This document shows positions 1 through 4,667 of a stretch of DNA of 7,246 nucleotides, in pieces. The translations under genes and the position numbers were made by a program. The notes below the pieces were generated by a model. That model was not told the origin of the DNA and searched no databases. It worked only from the letters and a program-made list of their open reading frames with translations. The DNA comes from an uncultured Peptococcaceae bacterium (GTDB taxonomy: Bacteria > Bacillota > Dehalobacteriia > UBA4068): assembly GCA_947307285.1 (NCBI GenBank), contig CAMZIS010000059.1, positions 1 to 7,246 on the forward strand, written 5' to 3'. Positions within the stretch are counted from its first letter, which is position 1, and every line of letters begins with the position of its first letter.

Positions 1-557
1 AGGAAGCTCCTGCTGAAGAAGAGGCTCAGGCCGAAGAAGCTCCCGCTGAAGAGGCCCCTGCCGATTTAGACGAGCAGCCTCTCATCGCTGACGAGGAACC
101 GGCCCAGCCCGCCGCTGCCGCTCTGTTCGCCGCCGGCGTTGCCGCTGCCTCCGCTCTGCCGGACGAAGCGCCCGCCGCGGAAGACGCGGACTATGCCCAG
201 CGGCTCAGCGAAAAGAGCGCCGATCTGCTCCGCAGCCTGCAGCAGGGAGAAGAAGCCGCGCCCGCTCCCGAAGGCGAATATGCCGACTGGATGGATAACC
301 TGGCCCGCGATCTGGGCCTTACCGCTCCCGCCGCCGAAGAGCCGGCCGGCGCCTCCGCCGACATCAAAACGCCGCCCCTGGACGTGTCCGAGGACGAACC
401 CGTGATAGCCGACGCGGTGCTTTCCCAGGCCGAAGAACAGGCTGCCGACCAGGCTCACGAGGAAGAAGACGAGCTGCGCCGCTCCATTCTCACAGACGTG
501 GATAAGGCGCCCAGCAACACCAAGAAGAAGAGTTTCTTCTCCTTTTTCCGCAGCTGA
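1..557 (+). CDS. 3' end of a protein with acidic Ala/Pro/Glu-rich tail (possibly RNase E/G family C-terminus)
   Basis: An open frame runs from the left edge (first full codon at position 3) to TGA 555-557, giving the last 184 residues of a larger protein. The visible part is low-complexity: EEAPA-type repeats at the start, then a long Ala/Glu/Pro/Asp-rich stretch. More structured pieces such as DYAQRLSEKSADLLRSLQ and WMDNLARDLGL suggest short amphipathic helices. The protein ends in a sharply basic/aromatic motif, KKKSFFSFFRS, after an acidic EEEDELRR segment. No catalytic domain lies in the window. Its position just before rplU is where many Bacillota, including Negativicutes, carry an Rne/Rng-type ribonuclease, and such enzymes can have long disordered C-terminal scaffolds; this identification is contextual only. 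No terminator is seen before the rplU promoter, which starts 9 nt after the stop, so readthrough into rplU is plausible. The frame is confident; the function is not. Confidence 0.6.
   Translation, partial: EAPAEEEAQAEEAPAEEAPADLDEQPLIADEEPAQPAAAALFAAGVAAASALPDEAPAAEDADYAQRLSEKSADLLRSLQQGEEAAPAPEGEYADWMDNLARDLGLTAPAAEEPAGASADIKTPPLDVSEDEPVIADAVLSQAEEQAADQAHEEEDELRRSILTDVDKAPSNTKKKSFFSFFRS
3..52 (+). repeat. 33-nt period direct repeat inside acidic tail
   Basis: A 17-nt unit GAAGCTCCTGCTGAAGA at 3-19 recurs at 36-52 with one difference (C for T). The period is 33 nt, or 11 codons. It encodes EAPAEE-type peptide and keeps the reading frame, so it looks like a coding tandem duplication in a disordered region rather than a mobile or regulatory repeat. 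The array may continue to the left of the window. Confidence 0.5.
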
Positions 558-565
558 TTTTCCTA

Positions 566-594
566 TTGACAACCACCTTTGCCGGTGATAAAAT
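566..594 (+). promoter_or_regulatory. Sigma-70-type promoter of rplU-rpmA
   Basis: TTGACA at 566-571 is a perfect -35 box. After a 17-nt spacer comes TAAAAT at 589-594, five of six matches to the -10 consensus. Transcription would start near 601, leaving a leader of about 85 nt before rplU. The promoter begins 9 nt after the stop of the upstream gene, in a short AT-rich gap. It is the best promoter in the window, as expected for ribosomal protein genes. Confidence 0.8.
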
Positions 595-600
595 CAAATA

Positions 601-686
601 GCTGTGTCATACCGCACTGAACTGGTTTAAGTACGCAAAGCGTCACCTTTTTCGGGCGAGTCTATATAGTAGAGGAGGTGCACACT
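601..686 (+). promoter_or_regulatory. rplU 5' leader, candidate L21 leader autoregulatory RNA
   Basis: The untranslated leader between the promoter and rplU is long for a simple 5' UTR. It contains a hairpin GTACGC-AAA-GCGTcAC (631-646, one bulged C), a CTGAACTGGTT segment (617-627) and a GGGCGAG element (654-660) shortly before the SD. Rfam describes an L21 leader upstream of rplU in low-GC Gram-positive bacteria, thought to let L21 regulate its own operon. The arrangement and some sequence pieces fit my memory of that family, but I cannot run a covariance search. No terminator-like hairpin with a U-run is seen, so any control would more likely act on translation. Confidence 0.45.
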
Positions 687-998
687 ATGTTCGCGATCAT
701 CGAAACCGGCGGCAAGCAGTATAAAGTCTCCGAGGGCGACGTCATCCGGGTCGAACTGCTCGACGCGGAACCCGAGAGCGAGCTGGCTATCGATAAGGTC
801 CTGGCCGTGTTTGACGGCGAAAACCTGACTGCCGGCCAGCCCTACGTGGAAGGCGCCAAGGTCAACTGCAAGGTTTTGGAACATGGCAAGTCCAAGAAGG
901 TCTTTGTGTTCCATTACAAGCCGAAAAAGAATATCCGCAAAAAGAACGGTCATCGTCAGCCTTTCACCAAGCTGATGATCGAATCTATCAGCTGCTAA
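687..998 (+). CDS. rplU: 50S ribosomal protein L21
   Basis: 103 residues, the normal length for bacterial L21. The protein opens with MFAIIETGGKQYKV, the hallmark L21 N-terminus. Its C-terminal third carries the conserved basic signature KKNIRKKNGHRQPFT (about residues 79-93), followed by KLMIESISC. L21 binds 23S rRNA in the large subunit and contacts L20. The ATG at 687 is chosen because a strong SD, AGGAGGTG (673-680), lies 6 nt upstream; an in-frame GTG at 678 overlaps that SD and would add only MHT. The gene is the first of a two-gene unit with rpmA 51 nt downstream, driven by the 566-594 promoter and possibly controlled through its leader. A processing protease gene (prp/ysxB), commonly found between these two genes in Bacillota, is absent here. 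Confidence 0.97.
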   Translation: MFAIIETGGKQYKVSEGDVIRVELLDAEPESELAIDKVLAVFDGENLTAGQPYVEGAKVNCKVLEHGKSKKVFVFHYKPKKNIRKKNGHRQPFTKLMIESISC

Positions 999-1049
999 GG
1001 TTCAAGCGACGTTGCAGCATACCTTATCAAGCAAGAAGGAGGTAACACC

Positions 1050-1298
1050 ATGGCTCATAAAAAAGCAGGCGGTTCGTCCCGCAACGGCCGTGATTCCGCG
1101 GCGCAGCGCTTGGGCCTGAAGTGCGGTGATGGCGAGCTGGTTTCTGCCGGCTCCATCCTGGTCCGCCAGCGCGGCACCAAGTTCCATCCCGGCACCAACG
1201 TGGGCATCGGTAAAGACGACACTCTGTTCGCCAAGACCGAAGGCCGGGTCAAATTCGAAAAGAAAGACCGCAGTAAAAAACAGGTCAGCGTTTATTGA
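1050..1298 (+). CDS. rpmA: 50S ribosomal protein L27
   Basis: 82 residues, beginning MAHKKAGGSSRNGRDS. The L27 signature region spans about residues 34-59 (GSILVRQRGTKFHPGTNVG, then GKDDTLF), and the protein ends KKQVSVY. L27 reaches the peptidyl transferase centre with its flexible N-terminus. The start is fixed by SD AAGGAGG (1036-1042), 7 nt before ATG. The codons between the rplU stop and this ATG are open in the same frame but contain no ATG, GTG or TTG, and encode nothing like the LQxFA cleavage motif. The extension that Prp protease removes in many Bacillota is therefore truly missing, which agrees with the lack of prp between rplU and rpmA. A terminator follows within 20 nt, so obg is not cotranscribed. 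Confidence 0.97.
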   Translation: MAHKKAGGSSRNGRDSAAQRLGLKCGDGELVSAGSILVRQRGTKFHPGTNVGIGKDDTLFAKTEGRVKFEKKDRSKKQVSVY

Positions 1299-1314
1299 TC
1301 TATGTGTCAAATCA

Positions 1315-1347
1315 AAAAGAGCTTCCCGCTGGGAGGCTCTTTTTTTA
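1315..1347 (+). terminator. Intrinsic terminator of rplU-rpmA
   Basis: A near-perfect stem pairs AGAGCTTCCC (1318-1327) with GGGAGGCTCT (1331-1340) around a 3-nt GCT loop, with one G-T pair. A-T pairs extend the base, and a run of seven T's (1340-1346) follows. It lies 17 nt after the rpmA stop. The upstream A-run also makes it potentially active on the opposite strand. Confidence 0.93.
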
Positions 1348-1374
1348 TATCCTCATGGGATGTTATATTTAAAA

Positions 1375-1393
1375 CAGTATAATAATTATACTG
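1375..1393. promoter_or_regulatory. Perfect 19-bp palindrome, candidate operator
   Basis: CAGTATAAT-A-ATTATACTG is a perfect inverted repeat with 9-nt arms and a single central base. The tiny centre makes an RNA hairpin unlikely and fits a dimeric DNA-binding protein. Each arm also reads TATAAT, one on each strand, so a promoter -10 role is possible, but neither strand has a good -35 at the right spacing. It lies about 150 nt upstream of the predicted promoter of the molybdoenzyme gene. The regulator is unknown. Confidence 0.45.
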
Positions 1394-1546
1394 AATAAAA
1401 AATAGTGGCGCGTATTATCATGCATAAATGTTATCGATATGACCGCTGCTGTTATATGGCCCCGTCGTTGACCGGAGTTTCGGTTTGTTTCTTGTCATTT
1501 GACCTGTACTGTCCGCACAGCATAGCGATTGTTATTTGTGGAAATA

Positions 1547-1576
1547 TTGACGGTATTTTTGGCCTGTTGCTATACT
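1547..1576 (+). promoter_or_regulatory. Sigma-70-type promoter of the aldehyde oxidoreductase gene
   Basis: TTGACG (1547-1552) and TATACT (1571-1576) are each five of six matches to consensus, separated by 18 nt. The start would fall near 1583, giving a 5' UTR of about 100 nt to ATG 1683. It is the best promoter-like pair in this intergenic region. Confidence 0.6.
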
Positions 1577-1682
1577 TTTCTATAGGTAAAAGTATATTGC
1601 CTAATCTGTTCTTTCACCGCCGCGCTGCCCCGCTGCGGATAATGTTTGCAACGCTTATATTATTCTTCAAGGAGGACAGTAC

Positions 1683-4520
1683 ATGAACATCAGAAGAGTT
1701 GCCCTGACCATCAATGGCGCCGAGCGTTTCGTCTTCTGCGATCCGGAAAAGGATTCGCTGGCTGACGTCCTGCGCCGGGTTGGCCTCACCGGCACCAAGA
1801 TCGGCTGCAACGTCGGTCTGTGCGGCGCCTGCTCTGTCATCTTCGACGGCAAGCTTATCCGCTCCTGCGTCAAGAAGATGAAGAACGTCGAGGACTATTC
1901 CGAGATCACCACTATCGAGGGCATCGGCTCTCCCAACTATCCCCATCCCCTGCAGCTGGCCTGGGCCCGTTTCGGCGGCGTTCAGTGCGGCTTCTGCAGC
2001 CCCGGCTTCATCGTGGCCGCTTACGCCCTGCTGAAAGAGAATCCCGATCCCAGCCGTGAAGAGATCCGCGAGTGGTTCCAGAAGAACAACAACGTCTGCC
2101 GCTGCACCGGCTACGTGCCGATCGTGGACTCTGTCATCGCTGCCGCCAAAGTCATGCGCGGCGAAGCCCCCATCGAATCCCTGCAGTACGAAGAACCCGC
2201 TGACGGCGAATACTACGGCACTCCCGTCATCCGTCCCGTGGCTCTGGCCAAGGCCTGCGGCGTGTGCGACTACGGCGACGACGTCGCCCTGAAGATGCCC
2301 GCCGAGACCCTGCATCTGGCCATCGTCCAGCCGCGTAAGTACCATCACGCCAACATCAAGAGCATCGACTTCTCCGAAGCCGAAAAGATGCCCGGCGTGG
2401 TCAAGGTCCTCACCGCCAAGGACGTGCCCGGAACCAACCTGATCGGCGGCCGCCTGAACCATCCTCGCGGACTGGTCAACGGCGCTACCTGGCCTGTACT
2501 GAACGATAAGAAGATCTACCGCTACGGCGACGTGGTGGCCGTCGTTGCCGCCGACACCCGGGATCATGCCCGTGCTGCCGCCGCCGCGGTCAAGGTCGAT
2601 CTGGAGCCGCTGCCCGAGTACCTGACCTACCTGGAAGCCGCTGTTCCCGACGCCATCGAGATCCATCCCGGCAACCCCAACATCTACCTGCATCAGCCTC
2701 TGTTCCACGGCGAGCTGGCCAAGGACGTCATCGCTAAATCCGACTACGTGGTCGAAGGCAGCTACATGTCCACCCGCGAACCGCATCTGAACATCGAGCC
2801 CGACACCATGCAGGCCTTCTACGATGAAAACAACAAGCTGACCATCGCCTGCAAGACTCAGGACGTTTACGGCACCATCGACTACATCGCCTCCGCCCTC
2901 GGTCTCGGCGGCGACGACCTGCGCATCATCGAGAACCCCACCGGCGCTTCCTTCGGCGCTGCCGTCAACCCCCATTCCTACGCCATCGCCGCTATGGCCG
3001 AAATGAACCTGAAGCAGCCGCTGACCTGGACCATGAGCTGGGAAGAGAACCAGCACTTCGCCGGCAAGCGCGCTCCGGTGTGGACCAACGGCCGCCTGGC
3101 CTGCGATAAGGACGGCAAGATCACCGCTATGGAACTGGATATGGGCTGCGACCACGGCGCTTACCATGACATGGCTGAGTACCTGAACAACCGTCTGGTC
3201 CGTATGGCCGGCTTCCCCTACAGCATCCCCAACTGCACCGGCATCTTCCGCACCGGTTACACCAACCATCAGCTGGCCACCACTTACCGTGGTTTCGGCG
3301 CTCCTCAGTGCCAGACCGTCAGCGAAGCTTTGATGGATCAGCTGGCTGAAGCCTGCGGCATGGATCCCTTCGATTTCCGTGAAAAGAACATCGCCCGTCC
3401 CGGCGACTACACCATCAACGGTTATCCTTACCGCGAATATCCTATGCCTCAGATCTTCGAGAAGGCCCGTCCCATCTACGAAGAAATGAAGAAGCGTGCC
3501 GCTGCTGAGAGCACTCCCGAGAAGAAGCGCGGCGTGGGCATGTCCATCGGCGGCTTCACCTGCACCGGCGGCAACGGCGACTCCGCTGCTGTCTATCTGG
3601 AAATGAAGCCCGACGGCTCCTTCGTCAACTACAACACTTGGGAAGATCAGGGCCAGGGCGGCGACGCCGGCACTGTGGTCCATACCGTGACCGCCTTCAA
3701 CAAGTTCGGCTACAAGATCACCACCGACAAGATCAAGACCGTCCTCAACGACAGCCGCGATTGCCCGAACTCCGGTATGGCCGCCGGTTCCCGCTGCCAC
3801 TACATGATCGGCAACGCCACCATCGATGCTGTCAAGCAGATGCTGGACAACATGAAGAAGGAAGACGGCACCTGGCGCACCTATGACGAAATGGTCAAGG
3901 ACGGCAAGCCGCTCAAGGTCAAGGGTTATCACGAAGTGGCCGGTCTGGGCCTGGTTGGCCTGGATCCCAACGACGGCACCATCAACGTCACTCCTACCTT
4001 CATGTACTGCATGAACATCGCTGACGTGGAAGTGGATACCGCCACCGGCAAAGCCACCGTCAAGCATTACACCATCATCGACGATATCGGCGCCGTCGGC
4101 AACGAGATCTCCGTTGAAGGCCAGGCTTACGGCGGCATCGCTCATGGCATCGGCTTCGCTCTCCAGGAAGACTATCATGATGTGAAGAAGCACGGCAACA
4201 TCAAGGGCGCCGGCGTCAACTATCCGCTGGACACCCCGGACGACATCCAGATCGTCCACTGCTTCACTCCTCGTCCCACCGGTCCTTGGGGCTCCTCCGG
4301 CTGCTCCGAAATGTATCAGTCCTGCCAGCATATGGCCGTCATCAACGGCATCTATCATGCTTGCGGCGTACGCATTTGGGAACTGCCCGCCCTGCCCGCC
4401 AAGATCAAGGCCGGTCTGGACGCCATCGCCGAGGGCAAGCAGCCCTACAAGCCCGAGAAGTACTTCCTGGGCGGCGACATGTACGACGAGTTGGAAGAGA
4501 TCAAGGCCAACCCCGTCTGA
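1683..4520 (+). CDS. MOP-type molybdenum aldehyde oxidoreductase (xanthine oxidase family)
   Basis: 945 residues, closely resembling the Desulfovibrio gigas aldehyde oxidoreductase MOP (about 907 residues). It should oxidise an aldehyde or related carbonyl substrate to the acid using water, in the cytoplasm (no signal peptide). Residues 1-80 form a plant-type [2Fe-2S] domain (C42, C47, C50, C62). Residues 85-160 form the helical second [2Fe-2S] domain (C102, C105, C139, C141). The Mo/pterin domains run from about 180 to 914, with GASFG (421-425), YRGFGAPQ (535-542, R536), WEDQGQGGD (653-661), GSRCHYMIGNA (702-712) and catalytic Glu876. There is no FAD domain, as in MOP. The active-site loop reads GCSEMYQ rather than the familiar GVGE-P, and about 31 extra C-terminal residues follow the MOP end. 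Start: SD AAGGAGGA (1669-1676), 6 nt upstream. A terminator follows directly. The family is clear; the substrate is unknown. Confidence 0.92.
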   Translation: MNIRRVALTINGAERFVFCDPEKDSLADVLRRVGLTGTKIGCNVGLCGACSVIFDGKLIRSCVKKMKNVEDYSEITTIEGIGSPNYPHPLQLAWARFGGVQCGFCSPGFIVAAYALLKENPDPSREEIREWFQKNNNVCRCTGYVPIVDSVIAAAKVMRGEAPIESLQYEEPADGEYYGTPVIRPVALAKACGVCDYGDDVALKMPAETLHLAIVQPRKYHHANIKSIDFSEAEKMPGVVKVLTAKDVPGTNLIGGRLNHPRGLVNGATWPVLNDKKIYRYGDVVAVVAADTRDHARAAAAAVKVDLEPLPEYLTYLEAAVPDAIEIHPGNPNIYLHQPLFHGELAKDVIAKSDYVVEGSYMSTREPHLNIEPDTMQAFYDENNKLTIACKTQDVYGTIDYIASALGLGGDDLRIIENPTGASFGAAVNPHSYAIAAMAEMNLKQPLTWTMSWEENQHFAGKRAPVWTNGRLACDKDGKITAMELDMGCDHGAYHDMAEYLNNRLVRMAGFPYSIPNCTGIFRTGYTNHQLATTYRGFGAPQCQTVSEALMDQLAEACGMDPFDFREKNIARPGDYTINGYPYREYPMPQIFEKARPIYEEMKKRAAAESTPEKKRGVGMSIGGFTCTGGNGDSAAVYLEMKPDGSFVNYNTWEDQGQGGDAGTVVHTVTAFNKFGYKITTDKIKTVLNDSRDCPNSGMAAGSRCHYMIGNATIDAVKQMLDNMKKEDGTWRTYDEMVKDGKPLKVKGYHEVAGLGLVGLDPNDGTINVTPTFMYCMNIADVEVDTATGKATVKHYTIIDDIGAVGNEISVEGQAYGGIAHGIGFALQEDYHDVKKHGNIKGAGVNYPLDTPDDIQIVHCFTPRPTGPWGSSGCSEMYQSCQHMAVINGIYHACGVRIWELPALPAKIKAGLDAIAEGKQPYKPEKYFLGGDMYDELEEIKANPV

Positions 4521-4546
4521 TAAACAATGTAACCGTATCGATCTTA

Positions 4547-4582
4547 GGTGGAGGCGGGCTGACCCCCTCCACCGCTTTTTTT
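4547..4582 (+). terminator. Intrinsic terminator after the aldehyde oxidoreductase
   Basis: GGTGGAGG (4547-4554) pairs perfectly with CCTCCACC (4566-4573). The stem continues after a bulged C as GGG (4556-4558) with CCC (4563-4565) around a CTGA loop. Seven T's follow at 4576-4582. It starts 27 nt after the stop codon. It should separate or attenuate transcription between the molybdoenzyme gene and the downstream flavin/Fe-S gene. Confidence 0.9.
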
Positions 4583-4598
4583 AAGTACGCCTTCCTGG

Positions 4599-4653
4599 TT
4601 ACAGGAGATGGCGCACCAGTGTTAAATTATATATGTTAGAGAATAGTTAACAT
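4599..4653 (+). promoter_or_regulatory. Weak promoter and inverted repeat upstream of the flavin/Fe-S gene
   Basis: After the terminator the DNA turns AT-rich. A poor -35 (TTACAG, 4599-4604) with 17-nt spacing to TTAAAT (4622-4627) is the best pair found. Just downstream, ATGTTA (4633-4638) and TAACAT (4648-4653) form an inverted repeat with a 9-nt spacer, placed where a repressor could block transcription. A separate promoter is expected because a strong terminator lies upstream, but the boxes themselves are weak. Confidence 0.3.
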
Positions 4654-4667
4654 TGGCGAGGCTCTAT

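Larger units (their letters stand above)
1348..1682 (+). promoter_or_regulatory. Intergenic control region upstream of the aldehyde oxidoreductase
   Basis: About 335 nt without a convincing gene, more AT-rich than the flanking coding sequence. It holds the palindrome at 1375-1393, an 8-bp palindrome TATCGATA (1432-1439), two copies of TGTTATAT (1361-1368, 1450-1457), the promoter at 1547-1576 and a 5' UTR of about 100 nt. Within the UTR, CCGC (1617-1620) can pair with GCGG (1635-1638), with an inner GCG/CGC pairing, making a modest hairpin. No tRNA or recognisable riboswitch was seen. A molybdenum-cofactor RNA would be a logical candidate here, but I could not draw its structure. Confidence 0.5.

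Noticed and set aside
66..572. A 168-codon minus-strand open frame opposite the acidic tail
   Set aside because: Gly/Val-rich product of reversed Ala/Glu codons. The plus frame is open from the window edge and ends just before a good promoter.
1583..1682. Molybdenum-cofactor riboswitch in the 5' UTR of the molybdoenzyme gene
   Set aside because: Biologically attractive, but only one modest hairpin (1617-1638) is visible and I could not match the known multi-stem structure.
1405..1686. Small open frame of 93 codons in the intergenic control region
   Set aside because: It has no SD, runs through the promoter and the SD of the molybdoenzyme gene, and its composition looks like translated noncoding DNA.
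1614..4358. A 914-codon open frame on the minus strand opposite the aldehyde oxidoreductase gene
   Set aside because: Its length is explained by the heavily C-ending codon use of the sense gene, which removes stops in one antisense frame. The translation is Gly/Ala/Val/Asp/His-rich with no domain, and the sense frame is a clear enzyme.
4580..4590. 11-bp match TTTAAGTACGC shared between the rplU leader (626-636) and the region after the 4547-4582 terminator
   Set aside because: Matches of this length are expected a few times by chance in a window of this size, and the flanks do not align.
4653..4667. TTG at 4653 as start of the flavin/Fe-S gene
   Set aside because: No SD upstream of it, and it lies in the inverted repeat. 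ATG 4668 has GCGAGG 6 nt upstream.
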